Below are positions 18,201 to 26,945 of a DNA stretch of 64,000 nt, piece by piece. Source of the DNA: Deltaproteobacteria bacterium (GTDB taxonomy: Bacteria > Desulfobacterota > DSM-4660 > Desulfatiglandales > Desulfatiglandaceae); the NCBI GenBank assembly GCA_019307815.1, contig JAFDIV010000023.1, positions 1 to 64,000 on the forward strand, read 5' to 3'. The first letter of the stretch is position 1; each line of letters begins with the position of its first letter. Below the pieces are notes generated by a model. The model saw only the letters and a list, made by a program, of their open reading frames with translations, did not search any database and had not been told where the DNA came from. Position numbers and translations under genes: made by a program.

Positions 18201-19653
18201 GACCCACGAACCCCTATTTCAAGAGACTTTGGTAGAGGCCGGGCTCAATAAGTACCTTTTTGAGATGACCAATATCAGGAATCAAGATTCCTGGGTACAT
18301 AAAGACAACCCTGAGGCAGCTACAGAAAAGGCCAAGGATCTTGTTCGCATGGCAGTGGCAAAAGTCGCCCTTATGGAGCCGTTGGAAGAGACAGAACTGG
18401 AAATCAATCAGAAGGCCCTTGTGGTGGGCGGAGGAATTTCCGGTTTGACTGCTGCCAAGCATCTTTCTGATCAGGGATACCAGGTCTACCTAGTGGACAG
18501 AGATACTGCTCTTGGTGGGCAGGCAAGATCTCTTTATAAAACCTGGAAGGGCGAAGACGTGCAGAAAAATCTGGCCGCACTGGTAGAAGAGGTGCGTTCA
18601 GCCGGCAATATTGATGTGCGCCTGGGAGCGGAAATCACCAACGTGGAAGGATTCGTAGGGAATTTTAAGACCACCATCCGCTCCGGCGAGCAAGAAGAGA
18701 CTATCGAGCATGGAATAGCCATTCTGGCCACAGGAGGCTATGAGTATAAGCCAGATGAATATCTTTATGGTGAGGACAGCCGTGTATTGACACATCTGGA
18801 ACTAGACCAGAGGTTCATGGAAGGAGACACTTCACTCAAGGGAATTGGGACCGCGGTCTTCATCCAGTGCGTGGGTTCGAGGGAGCCGGGTCGTCCGTAT
18901 TGTTCCAGGGTCTGTTGTGCCCATACCATGGAAAGTGCGCTCCACCTAAAAGAGCTGAATCCTGATATGGATATTTATGTGCTCTATAGAGATATTCGTA
19001 CATATGGAGAGCGGGAACTTTTGTACCGCAAGGCTCGGGAATCCGGTGTGGTATTTATTCGATATTCATTGGATTCCAAACCTGTGGTAAAGGCAGCCCC
19101 CGATGGGCTTGAAATACAAGTGGTGGACCATGTACTCCAGAGGCCGATCGTGATTAAGGCGGACCTTTTGGCGTTGGCCTCTGCGATTTTGCCATACAAG
19201 GACGAGAAGCTGGCGCAATTTTTTAAGGTCCCATTGGATGAAGATGGTTTCTTTGTAGAGGCACATCCCAAGCTGGCACCTTCTGAATTCTCCACGGATG
19301 GGGTGTTTCTCTGCGGTATGGCCCATTATCCCAAGCCAATTGACGAATCAATTGCCCAGGCCCAGGCAGCGGTATCCAGGGCCGTGACCCTGCTTGCCAG
19401 AAAGAAGATTCGTGTGAGCGGCACTGTGGCCTATTGCAATCCGGCCTTTTGCAGTAGCTGCGGAGTGTGTGTATCCATTTGCCCGTATTCCGCCCCATCT
19501 TTTATCAAGGAAGGACCGTTCGCAGGGAAAGTGGAAATCAACTCTGCCCTTTGCAAGGGCTGCGGACTTTGTGTGGCATCGTGCCGCTCCGGTGCATTGA
19601 ATCTCAAGGGCTTTGAGGAAGGCCAAATCATGGCAATGATAAATGAGATGTGA
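15217..19653 (+). CDS. hdrA: Selenocysteine-containing HdrA-NfnB fusion (flavin electron-bifurcating subunit)
   Basis: HdrA is the FAD-bearing bifurcating subunit of heterodisulfide-reductase complexes. ATG 15217 follows AAGGAG. The in-frame TGA at 15394-15396 is read as Sec60 in [17 protein letters not shown], where other HdrA proteins have Cys, and a SECIS hairpin follows; translation then continues to 19653, giving 1478 residues. Order: first FAD site (GGGIAGMQ, about 14), Sec loop, [4Fe-4S] ligands [12 protein letters not shown] (about 110); an inserted NfnB/GltD-like NADPH oxidoreductase (about 150-480: [41 protein letters not shown]); the rest of the first HdrA unit; a second HdrA unit with FAD site [13 protein letters not shown] (about 1070); and C-terminal [12 protein letters not shown] and [12 protein letters not shown] clusters. 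First gene of operon A, before flxD. Confidence 0.93.
15394..15429 (+). promoter_or_regulatory. Sec UGA codon and SECIS hairpin of hdrA (operon A)
   Basis: UGA at 15394-15396. Fifteen bases later CTGGTC (15412-15417) pairs with GGCCGG (15424-15429) around loop GAGGTC. The loop begins with G and contains GGU, as in E. coli fdhF, and the UGA-to-loop distance (21 bases) suits bacterial SECIS models. The same 18 bases recur in the operon B hdrA. Confidence 0.85.
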
Positions 19654-19849
19654 GGAAATTAGGCATTAGGCGACAGGCGCAAGGCATGAGGCAAAAGGAA
19701 TAACAAATTCTGAATATCGAATGACGAATATCGAATGATGAATATCGAATGATGAATAACGACGGTGAACAGTGAACGATCAATGACAAAAGGCTTCAGC
19801 TGACTGCTGAAGGCTGATTGCTGACAGCTTGATAAATGAGGAGATCTAT
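19654..19849. repeat. Word-like intergenic repeats between hdrA and flxD
   Basis: Short words repeat: AGGCATTAGGCGACAGGCGCAAGGCA, then GAATATCGAATGA(C/T) three times at 19711-19757, then CTGACTGCTGAAGGCTGATTGCTGA. The type matches 7665-7760. A ribosome site (GAGGAG) for flxD closes the stretch. Confidence 0.6.
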
Positions 19850-20281
19850 ATGAGTGATTGGCGACCGAAGATAACAACATTTTTGTGCCACTGGTGCAGC
19901 TATGGCGCGGCCGATTTGGCGGGCGTGAGCCGCTTGCAGTACCCGCCTGATTTCAGGATCATTAGGGTCCCTTGTTCAGGAAGGGTAAGCCCGAAGTTTA
20001 TCCTGGCCGCATTTCGGCATGGGGCAGATGGGGTGTGGGTGTCTGGGTGACATCCGGGTGATTGTCATTACCTGGAAGGTAATTATTACGCCCGTAGAAA
20101 ATTTGCGCTTTTAAAGGGTCTTTTGGAGCACATAGGTATTGAGCCGGGGAGGCTTCATTTTTCATGGATCTCGTCTGCAGAGGGAGCCAAATTTGTTGAG
20201 GTGGCCCAGGCCGTATGGCAAGAGGTAAAGGCGGCCGGTCCCGCCAAGTATTTGATCAAGAAGAGGGCAGAGGTGGCGTAA
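19850..20281 (+). CDS. flxD: Selenocysteine-containing FlxD/MvhD-type electron-transfer subunit
   Basis: MvhD/FlxD proteins carry a [2Fe-2S] cluster and pass electrons to HdrA. ATG 19850 follows GAGGAG. The frame meets TGA at 20048-20050, read as Sec67, giving [20 protein letters not shown], where the family has Cys; it then runs to TAA 20279-20281 for 143 residues, the usual MvhD length. The first motif keeps Cys ([15 protein letters not shown], about 11-25) and CSGR follows near 42. A hairpin after the UGA fits a SECIS. The stop overlaps the ATG of the next gene (TAATG), which a break at the UGA would leave unexplained. Part of operon A. Confidence 0.93.
20048..20083 (+). promoter_or_regulatory. 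Sec UGA codon and SECIS hairpin of flxD
   Basis: UGA at 20048-20050. Sixteen bases later ATTACC (20067-20072) pairs perfectly with GGTAAT (20078-20083) around loop TGGAA, with G as second loop base. UGA-to-loop distance is 22 bases. The operon B mvhD has the same stem at the same distance. Confidence 0.8.
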
Positions 20282-21231
20282 TGCTCGAATATACCGAAAA
20301 GATTAGGGAGACAGCCAAAAAGCTATTGGAATCAGGGAAAGTAGAGGTTTTTATCGGATACAAGAAAGGCTCAGTGCCCATGATGAATGAGCCGGTGTTG
20401 ATACGGAGCCCTGAAGAAACTGACGTGTTGCACTGGGACAGTCATTGTGCCTTGAATCTTTGCAATTACCTGACAAAGAGGAAAGAGAAGATAGGTATTG
20501 TGGCCACCGGCTGCAATTCCAGGAATATTGTTATACATATTATAGAGAATCAGATAAGCAGAGATCAGCTTTACATAGTGGGTGTCCCTTGTAAGGGAAT
20601 GGTGGATCACAGAGCTGTCAAAAGGGCTGTGAACCATAGGGAGATCCTGGAGGTTACTGAGGAAGGGGATACCATCGTGGTCAAGGGCCGGGATTTTGAG
20701 GAAAAACTTGAGAAAAATAAGGTTTTGCAAAGCAACTGTGCCGTGTGTAGGCATCGGAATCCTGTGATTTATGATGAATTGGTGGCAGAGCTGGTAGAGG
20801 AGCAGAAAGATGTTGAGCCATATAAAGATGTGGCAATGATTGAGGAGATGGACCCTGACCGAAAATGGGGATTTTTCACCAGGATGATCTCTACATGTAT
20901 TCGATGTTATGCGTGTAGAAATGCCTGCCCTCTTTGCTATTGCCCCACATGTTTTGTTGATGAGTCCAGACCCCAGTGGGTGGGGAAAAGTATCGATCCT
21001 ACGGACACCATGACGTTTCATTTGTTGCGGGCATATCACTGTGCCGGGCGGTGTACCGACTGTGGCGCATGCGAGAGGGTATGCCCTGTGGGGATTTCCG
21101 TGAGACAATTCACCAAGAAATTGAACAAGGATGCAGAGGAGCTCTTTGATTGGGAGGCAGGGCTGAGTCTGGATCAAAGACCTCCGTTGGATGTTTATAG
21201 ACCCGATGATTACAATGATTTTATTCGATAA
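20281..21231 (+). CDS. flxC: Iron-sulfur electron-transfer subunit, FlxC-like
   Basis: A 316-residue soluble protein. The N-terminal part resembles F420-hydrogenase beta-subunit-like proteins (IGIVATGCNSRN near 80, VGVPCKGMVD near 104). The C-terminal part holds two [4Fe-4S] motifs, CIRCYACRNACPLCYCPTC near 210 and CAGRCTDCGACERVCPVG near 264. ATG 20281 overlaps the flxD stop. Position between the MvhD-like and HydB-like genes fits FlxC of Flx-Hdr complexes, which carry electrons from NADH to HdrA. The assignment to C rather than B rests on similarity recalled from the family and on order. Confidence 0.8.
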   Translation: MLEYTEKIRETAKKLLESGKVEVFIGYKKGSVPMMNEPVLIRSPEETDVLHWDSHCALNLCNYLTKRKEKIGIVATGCNSRNIVIHIIENQISRDQLYIVGVPCKGMVDHRAVKRAVNHREILEVTEEGDTIVVKGRDFEEKLEKNKVLQSNCAVCRHRNPVIYDELVAELVEEQKDVEPYKDVAMIEEMDPDRKWGFFTRMISTCIRCYACRNACPLCYCPTCFVDESRPQWVGKSIDPTDTMTFHLLRAYHCAGRCTDCGACERVCPVGISVRQFTKKLNKDAEELFDWEAGLSLDQRPPLDVYRPDDYNDFIR

Positions 21232-21280
21232 AAATTAAGATGCGATATCCAGAAAAAACCGAAGACACAAAGGAAGGCTC

Positions 21281-22318
21281 ATGAAGAGTAAGGTGTTTAC
21301 CAAGGATGAATGGATTGCAGGACTTGAGTCCCTAAAGGAGAGCTATTCTGTTTTCGTGCCGGTGAAGACAGGAGACTTCCATAGTTTTATGCCTTTGGAG
21401 GGGGGCAAATCTCCTGATTTCGATTATCAAAACACGCGCCTTTCTCCAAAATCACTGGTGTATCCAGAATCAGAACGCATGTTTGAATATATCGTGGATG
21501 AAAAGGATCCCGAGTACAACATCATGAAGGAGGCCAAAAAGGAATTTCCGCCTCAGGCCATTGTTGGAATCAGGCCATGTGATGCCCACGCCTTCCAGAT
21601 TGTTAAGGTCAATTTTGACAATCCCGAATATCGTGATCCATGGTGGGTGCGAAGGTTTGAGGCAACAACTCTGGTGGGCGTGGGATGCAATGAACCGTGC
21701 AGCACATGCTTTTGCGCATCAGTGGGGGGTGGGCCTTACAGTGAAAAGGGACTTGATGTTCTCTTGTATGATTTGGGTGCACAATATCTGGCAAAGGGAC
21801 TGACCAAAAAGGGTGAGGCATTTCTGAGCAAGATGACTGGCGGTAAGGAGGCAGGAGAGTTAGAGATAGGCGAGGCAGAGGAGATAGCCAGGAAAAGCAA
21901 AGAAAAGATATCTTCAAAGGTCCATACGGAAAACCTAAAAGACGAATCCGTACTGGAGCTTTTTAACGCCCCATTTTGGGAAGACGTGGCCTTTGCATGT
22001 ATAAACTGTGGCACATGCACGTTTCTTTGCCCTACCTGCTGGTGTTTTGACATCCAGGATGAGTTATATGGAAAGCAGGGAGATCGTATCCGAAATTGGG
22101 ACTCCTGCATGTTTCCTTTGTTTACATTGCATGGGTCGGGCCACAATCCCAGAAGTGAGAAGTTTCAGCGGGTCAGACAGCGATTCATGCATAAACTTAA
22201 ATATTATGTAGATAAGTATGGTAATGGTGTTCAGTGTTCTGGTTGTGGCCGTTGTGTCCAATTTTGTCCTGTCAATATAGATATCAGGCAAGTAATAGAA
22301 TTGATGAATAACCACTGA
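21281..22318 (+). CDS. flxB: Iron-sulfur electron-transfer subunit, FlxB/HydB/AsrA-like
   Basis: A 345-residue protein like the beta subunit of sulfhydrogenase (HydB) and AsrA. VGIRPCDAHAFQI near 92 and VGVGCNEPCSTCFC near 128 are family blocks. Two C-terminal [4Fe-4S] motifs follow: CINCGTCTFLCPTCWCFD near 244 and CSGCGRCVQFCPVN near 321. RBS AAGGAAGG precedes the ATG. It lies 49 bases after flxC. Likely relays electrons between the FAD/NAD subunit FlxA and the rest of the complex. Confidence 0.85.
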   Translation: MKSKVFTKDEWIAGLESLKESYSVFVPVKTGDFHSFMPLEGGKSPDFDYQNTRLSPKSLVYPESERMFEYIVDEKDPEYNIMKEAKKEFPPQAIVGIRPCDAHAFQIVKVNFDNPEYRDPWWVRRFEATTLVGVGCNEPCSTCFCASVGGGPYSEKGLDVLLYDLGAQYLAKGLTKKGEAFLSKMTGGKEAGELEIGEAEEIARKSKEKISSKVHTENLKDESVLELFNAPFWEDVAFACINCGTCTFLCPTCWCFDIQDELYGKQGDRIRNWDSCMFPLFTLHGSGHNPRSEKFQRVRQRFMHKLKYYVDKYGNGVQCSGCGRCVQFCPVNIDIRQVIELMNNH

Positions 22319-22469
22319 ACAGAATGTCAAATTTCAAACCCGCCTAAGGCGGGCAAGATCCAAGTGTCAAATTAGGGCCTAATGCCAAATATCAAATATC
22401 TTCACAGTTACAGTCAAACCTTTTGGCATTTGTCATTTGACATTTGAAATTACATAGGAGGGTGTGCCA
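22319..22469. repeat. Spacer with word-like repeats before flxA
   Basis: Short repeats of TGTCAAAT(T)T, TGCCAAATATCAAATATC and CATTTGACATTTGAAAT words, plus a CCCGCCTAAGGCGGG palindrome at about 22341-22355. AGGAGG at 22457-22462 is the ribosome site of flxA. Confidence 0.55.
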
Positions 22470-23312
22470 TTGGAAAATCCTTTCCTTCCCTATCCTGTTC
22501 GCATAGATGACATTGTCACGGAGACGGAAGACCGGAATCTGAAGACATTCAAGTTCGTTTTTTTGAACCCGGAGGACGAGGAGAAATTTTCCTATATTCC
22601 CGGTCAATTTGCTGAATTATCTGTGCCGGGGAAAGGGGAAATACCCATAGGAATCGCATCGTCTCCCACGGAAAAAGGATATGTTACCTTTACGGTAAAC
22701 AAAGTCGGGTTGGTTACCACTCATCTTCACAACATGAAGGTGGGTGATGTGATGGGTATACGTGGCCCATTGGGGAACTGGTATCCATGGGAGGAGATGG
22801 AAGGCAAGAATGTGGTGATTATTGGTGGGGGGTTTGCATTTACGACCCTGCGTTCAAGCATCGTCTATATGTTGCATCCTGACAACCGCCCCAAGTTTAA
22901 GGACATCATTGTGGTTTATGGTGCTCGAAGCCCTGGCATGTTGCTTTACAAAGACGAACTGGCTGCTTGGGAGCAGCGCGACGATATCCAGATGCATATT
23001 ACCGTGGATGCCACTGATGATCCAGACTGGAAATATAATGTTGGCTTTGTGCCCACAATTACAGAACAAAAGATTACCAGTTCAGAAAATGCCATAGCAA
23101 TAGTGTGTGGGCCACCCATAATGATCAAATTTACGCAGCCGGTATTGGAAAAACTGGGATTCCCCCCTGAGAGAATTATCCTATCCCTCGAGATGCGGAT
23201 GAAATGCGGGATTGGCATGTGCGGCAGGTGTAATATAGGAGACAAGTACGTATGTAAGGACGGGCCGGTCTTCTCCCTTGCGCAACTAAAGCAGTTACCG
23301 CCCGAATACTAG
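22470..23312 (+). CDS. flxA: FAD/NAD(P)-binding subunit, FlxA/HydG-like
   Basis: A 280-residue ferredoxin-reductase-type protein like sulfhydrogenase gamma and dihydroorotate dehydrogenase electron-transfer subunit. FAD block YIPGQFAELSVPG near 44, NAD(P) site VVIIGGGFAFTTLRSS near 113, CGPPIMIKF near 211, and a C-terminal [2Fe-2S] set in CGIGMCGRCNIGDKYVC near 243. I choose TTG 22470, seven bases after AGGAGG; the GTG at 22464 is too close to it. In Flx-Hdr complexes this subunit oxidises NADH. Last gene of operon A, convergent with the acyl-CoA dehydrogenase. Confidence 0.9.
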   Translation: MENPFLPYPVRIDDIVTETEDRNLKTFKFVFLNPEDEEKFSYIPGQFAELSVPGKGEIPIGIASSPTEKGYVTFTVNKVGLVTTHLHNMKVGDVMGIRGPLGNWYPWEEMEGKNVVIIGGGFAFTTLRSSIVYMLHPDNRPKFKDIIVVYGARSPGMLLYKDELAAWEQRDDIQMHITVDATDDPDWKYNVGFVPTITEQKITSSENAIAIVCGPPIMIKFTQPVLEKLGFPPERIILSLEMRMKCGIGMCGRCNIGDKYVCKDGPVFSLAQLKQLPPEY

Positions 23313-23332
23313 GGGGCGGCCAGCCATGAGAG

Positions 23333-24478
23333 CTAAAGGCGCCCGGGAAGAGGGCTGTGCTTGACAAGTTCCCGACCTATAATCAAGCGTTGAATCTGAT
23401 TGGTGCCCTCAAATATCTGGGTAAGTTTGGCATCCCTGAACATTCTTTCCAAAGGATAGTCTTTTACATATCCATACCCGCCTAGTACTTGGACCATATC
23501 GGTGGTGATCTTCATGGCTGCATCACTACAAAAGCACTTTGCCATGGAGGCCAACTCCGTATTCGGCTTTCCAAGATCATGATAAAGGGCAGCCTTTTCC
23601 ATGAGGCCTCTGCCTGCCTCGATCATGGTCGCAGCATCGGCAAGCATGAAAAGGACGGCCTGGTGCTCCACAAGGGATTTGCCAAAGGCGGTTCGCGTCT
23701 TTGCATACTCTGTGGCATATGCAAGGGCTCCCTCGGATATGCCGATGGCTAGTGCTGCTACAGCAGGCCTGGACATGTTAAAGTCTTCCATGGCGATATC
23801 AAATCCTTGTCCTTTTTGGCCCAAGAGGTTTTCAACAGGAACCCTTACCTCTTCCAATATGACCTCTGCGGTGTTGCTTCCGCGAAATCCGCATTTATCC
23901 TCGGTTCGACCAATGCTTAGCCCTTTTGAGGAGCGCTCTACCACAAAAAACGTGAATTCATCTTCACTCGTCTTTGCCAAGACACTGTATAGACCGGCCA
24001 CTGCACCATTGGTGGCAAAAGTTTTACGTCCGCTGATGATATAGCTATCTGCGACTTTTTTTGCCTGAGAGGATATGCCACGGACGTCTGAACCAGCTCC
24101 CGGTTCTGTAACAAGATAAGCAATGAGCTCTCTGCCCGAGGATATGCGCGGCAGGAATCGTGTTTTTTGTTCTTGGCTTCCTGCATAAAGGATGGGGAAG
24201 CTTCCCACTGCCTGTATGATCAGCAGCAAGGCTGAGGATGCACAGGACTTGGCTATTTCCTCTGTGCACAGACATAGGGTATGACAGGGATACTCAGGCC
24301 ATCCGCCGTATTCTTCGGGTAGCATGATTTGAAGAAGGCCCAGCTCCCAAAAAAGCGATACCACATCCCAGTTGAATCGCCCTGTTTTATCTGTTTCAGC
24401 AGCAAGGGGCGCGATATGTTCTTCAACTGCGCGCCGCACTGTATCGAGGAGTATGCTTTGCTCTTCTGAGCGTTCCAT
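23333..24478 (-). CDS. Acyl-CoA dehydrogenase
   Basis: A 381-residue FAD enzyme that oxidises acyl-CoA to enoyl-CoA. Family signatures are complete: AYLVTEPGAGSDVRGI near 122, YIISGRKTFATNGAVA near 144, the catalytic Glu region in QIFEGTNQIQRLIIGREL near 355, and QVLGGYGYVKDYPLERMFRDAK near 328. Its ATG overlaps the IclR stop (TGATG), so it is controlled with, and probably by, that regulator. Substrate chain is not predictable from sequence alone. Confidence 0.93.
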   Translation of the reverse strand: MERSEEQSILLDTVRRAVEEHIAPLAAETDKTGRFNWDVVSLFWELGLLQIMLPEEYGGWPEYPCHTLCLCTEEIAKSCASSALLLIIQAVGSFPILYAGSQEQKTRFLPRISSGRELIAYLVTEPGAGSDVRGISSQAKKVADSYIISGRKTFATNGAVAGLYSVLAKTSEDEFTFFVVERSSKGLSIGRTEDKCGFRGSNTAEVILEEVRVPVENLLGQKGQGFDIAMEDFNMSRPAVAALAIGISEGALAYATEYAKTRTAFGKSLVEHQAVLFMLADAATMIEAGRGLMEKAALYHDLGKPNTELASMAKCFCSDAAMKITTDMVQVLGGYGYVKDYPLERMFRDAKLTQIFEGTNQIQRLIIGRELVKHSPLPGRL

Positions 24479-25248
24479 CAGGTCCCCTCCTCACTTGGAA
24501 GCTGTGAGAGTTCTTTGCTCAGTTTTTTTGCTATCTTCATCACCTGTTGTCCCAATTGGTCAAGACGCCCGGCTGTTATTCTAAAAGAGGGTCCTGCAAT
24601 ACCTAGGCATGCCTCTATCTTTCCGGATCTATTATAGACCGCAGAGGCTATGCGTGAGACCCCAATTCTCATTTCTTGGGAGTCTGAGGCATATCCTTTT
24701 TGTCTTATCCTGAGCAATTGCTTCTTTAGAACCCTGGGGTCAGTGATGGTGTATGGGGTAATCTTTGGAAGGCCGATTTGCTCTATGACACGTGATAGCT
24801 TTTCTTCGTCCATATGTGCCAGGTAGATTTTCCCTGGTGCGGTGGCATGGAAATAGGGGTAAGCGCTTCCAATACGGGAAAAGAGCCTGACGGCCTCCGG
24901 ACCCTCCACTTGATCAATCAGGATAAGCTGGTCTTTTACCCTTGCCGAAAGTTCGGCGGTTTCGCCGGTCAGGGCGACCAATTCCTTTAAATGACCTCGA
25001 GCATGGGAGCGGAAACCCATTTTATTTAATAGGATGTTTCCGAGGTAAAGAAATTTGAATCCAAGCCGGTACATTTTTGTGACCGGATCGTAGATGACAT
25101 AACCTCTGCTTTTCAAAGTGGTCATGATTCTCCATAAGGACGGAGCCGGGATCTGTAACTTTTGGGAGATGGATTTGAGGTTTAGTTCCGCCTCTTCCTC
25201 TGCGAGAAGCTCTAAGACCTTTAAACCTCTTTCAAGTGCAGGAGTCAT
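24478..25248 (-). CDS. IclR-family transcriptional regulator
   Basis: A 256-residue IclR protein: N-terminal winged helix (ALERGLKVLELLAEEEAELN near 4, LQIPAPSLWRIMTTLKSRGY near 31) and a C-terminal effector domain (GETAELSARVKDQLILIDQVEG near 93, HATAPGKIYLAHM near 128). It is the first gene of an operon with the acyl-CoA dehydrogenase. Upstream is a strong sigma-70 promoter with palindromic TTTCA/TGAAA elements, consistent with autoregulation. The effector is probably a degradation intermediate, by inference. Confidence 0.93.
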   Translation of the reverse strand: MTPALERGLKVLELLAEEEAELNLKSISQKLQIPAPSLWRIMTTLKSRGYVIYDPVTKMYRLGFKFLYLGNILLNKMGFRSHARGHLKELVALTGETAELSARVKDQLILIDQVEGPEAVRLFSRIGSAYPYFHATAPGKIYLAHMDEEKLSRVIEQIGLPKITPYTITDPRVLKKQLLRIRQKGYASDSQEMRIGVSRIASAVYNRSGKIEACLGIAGPSFRITAGRLDQLGQQVMKIAKKLSKELSQLPSEEGT

Positions 25249-25253
25249 TTTTA

Positions 25254-25310
25254 TTTCATATTTGAAAAGTTAGTTTCATATATGATATAAAGGGCCAAGT
25301 GTTTTGTCAA
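25254..25310 (-). promoter_or_regulatory. iclR promoter and candidate operator
   Basis: Minus strand TTGACA (25305-25310), 17 bases, TATCAT (25282-25287): a near-consensus promoter. TTTCA-TATT-TGAAA (25254-25267) lies downstream of the start point and GTTTCATATATGA (25274-25286) overlaps the -10 box; these half-sites are likely IclR binding sites. Confidence 0.7.
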
Positions 25311-25685
25311 CTGAAACAAGAACCAAAATAAGGTGTCAGCTCTTGGGATGAAATAAAACGGTTTTTCCAAGATGTTTGGAGACAGGAAAACAGTATGTTC
25401 CCGGATCAGGATAGGAGAGGGCTCGGTTTGAATACAAAGGCCAATAATGTCATTTCGAGGAACGTAAGTGACGAGAAATCTTTTAGCCACAGGTACAAGA
25501 TTTCTCGTTACGTTTGCCTGCTGCAGGTAGGCTAGAGATTGACACCTCGCTTAGGCTCCCAGGAGTTTTTCAGATTGACAAGAAGCGTTATCTTGTTAAG
25601 GTTGGGCCGGAAAAGCCGAGATACAACTTCGGATATCAAGAAACTTTAGAAACCAATGGGAGAAGTGAGGGAAAGGCATTTTACC
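25311..25685. repeat. Non-coding spacer with hairpin repeat
   Basis: No gene is supported. Arms 25461-25482 and 25497-25514 form an inverted repeat that is identical apart from a four-base insertion (GTGA) in the left arm; the shared core is CGAGAAATCTT. It is followed by a GCCTGC/GCAGG(T)AGGC palindrome near 25515-25532. These look like dispersed repeat families. Confidence 0.55.
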
Positions 25686-26438
25686 ATGTCTGTATCATTG
25701 AGACAAAGGATCAAGAAGCACTCCATGGCCCAGGCGGGTCACTTGGCCGTCAAGGACGTAAGAATAGGGCTTACTTACACAGCAGTTATGTTGGAAGATG
25801 GCAGTGTGGGCGTGGCATATAGTTTCTTAAAGAGGGGGGTAAGGGGGTGTAAGGTCTTTCGGCAACTGAGTCCCCTTGCCGGAAGAAGGGCTACAGAGCT
25901 TCTTGCCTTGTTTGATAGTAAAGATACGCTTGAATCGGCTGTGGCCCTTGCTACCTCTAATGCCATCACCAACCGCCCTGAAAAAGGATATCTTGTCGGT
26001 GACGTGTTATCCTACATCCAATTTGATCCTTCAGACCGTGTGGCCATGGTGGGGCACTTCGCTCCCTTGGTACCTTTGATCAAGGAAAGGGTCTCCGAGC
26101 TCAGGATTTTTGAAGAGACTTCACGGGCCAGTGGGGAATTGTTGCCTGCAAGTCAGGCGGGTTCTTGGTTGCCAAAGTGTCAAGTTGCACTGATTACAGC
26201 CACTTCGATCATCAATAACACCACTGATGCATTATTGGAGGCTGCCGCCCATTGCAGGGAGATTGCCATATTAGGAGCATCAACCCCTATGTTGCCAGAG
26301 GCCTTTGATGATATGCCTGTCACACTTCTTTCAGGTGTTGTGGTCACACATCCCGGGGATATGTTGCGTATTGTAAGTGAAGGGGGAGGTACTCGGCTTT
26401 TCAGGGGGTGCACCCAAAAGGTCAATCTGCGGCTTTAA
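25686..26438 (+). CDS. DUF364-type putative heavy-metal-chelation protein
   Basis: A 250-residue protein resembling the DUF4213/DUF364 family. Visible are KDVRIGLTYTAVMLEDGSVG near 26, ATSNAITNRPEKGY near 98, VAMVGHFAPLVPLIKE near 120, and ALITATSIINNTTDALLE near 171. The family is described as possibly metal-binding or cofactor-linked in anaerobes; its reaction is not known. ATG 25686 has AAAGG nine bases upstream; a longer frame begins at 25656. Confidence 0.7.
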   Translation: MSVSLRQRIKKHSMAQAGHLAVKDVRIGLTYTAVMLEDGSVGVAYSFLKRGVRGCKVFRQLSPLAGRRATELLALFDSKDTLESAVALATSNAITNRPEKGYLVGDVLSYIQFDPSDRVAMVGHFAPLVPLIKERVSELRIFEETSRASGELLPASQAGSWLPKCQVALITATSIINNTTDALLEAAAHCREIAILGASTPMLPEAFDDMPVTLLSGVVVTHPGDMLRIVSEGGGTRLFRGCTQKVNLRL

Positions 26439-26546
26439 CGTGAGGATTTTATTCACCCCAGCCCGGCGCCTGGTCAAAAAAAGAGGCATACCCTCAAGGA
26501 GATTACTGGAACCAAGAGGAACCGCCAGGAGGCATAAAAGCCTAAG

Positions 26547-26945
26547 ATGCAAGATTACAAGACAGTTGTTCAGTTGATCGGAGAAGAAGCTTTTAGATGG
26601 TTAGCTCAGGAATTCCATAAGAAAGTCACCTTGGCAGATGTGCCGGATGACATATTGGAGCGCGTGGCCTCAGTGGATGTAACGTTGCGAGACTACTCAT
26701 CGGATCGAAATGCCCTTACTTGTATAGCCTTGATCACCTTTGCATACAAACTGGCTGGTAAGCCCCAGCAACCACACTTTGGGGCAAAGGACATGATGTT
26801 GGCAAAGGTCCTTGCAAAGAACGAACTGGCCCGGAGAAAGGGCAAGAGGCCTCTGACAAATCCATATTGGAAGCATCCGTTATATTGGTTGATAGCAGGA
26901 GAGGTTGGAGAGCGTATCCGGAGCAAACTCATACCCGGTATTTGA
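26547..26945 (+). CDS. Conserved-looking hypothetical protein, 132 residues
   Basis: I do not recognise this protein. It is helical and basic at its C end, with a short conserved-looking FGAKDMMLAKVLAKNELARR stretch. There are no cysteines likely to bind metal and no membrane segment. It follows the DUF364 gene by 108 bases on the same strand. The GGAGG upstream is farther from the ATG than ideal. Codon use looks like the neighbours, so it is probably real. Confidence 0.5.
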   Translation: MQDYKTVVQLIGEEAFRWLAQEFHKKVTLADVPDDILERVASVDVTLRDYSSDRNALTCIALITFAYKLAGKPQQPHFGAKDMMLAKVLAKNELARRKGKRPLTNPYWKHPLYWLIAGEVGERIRSKLIPGI

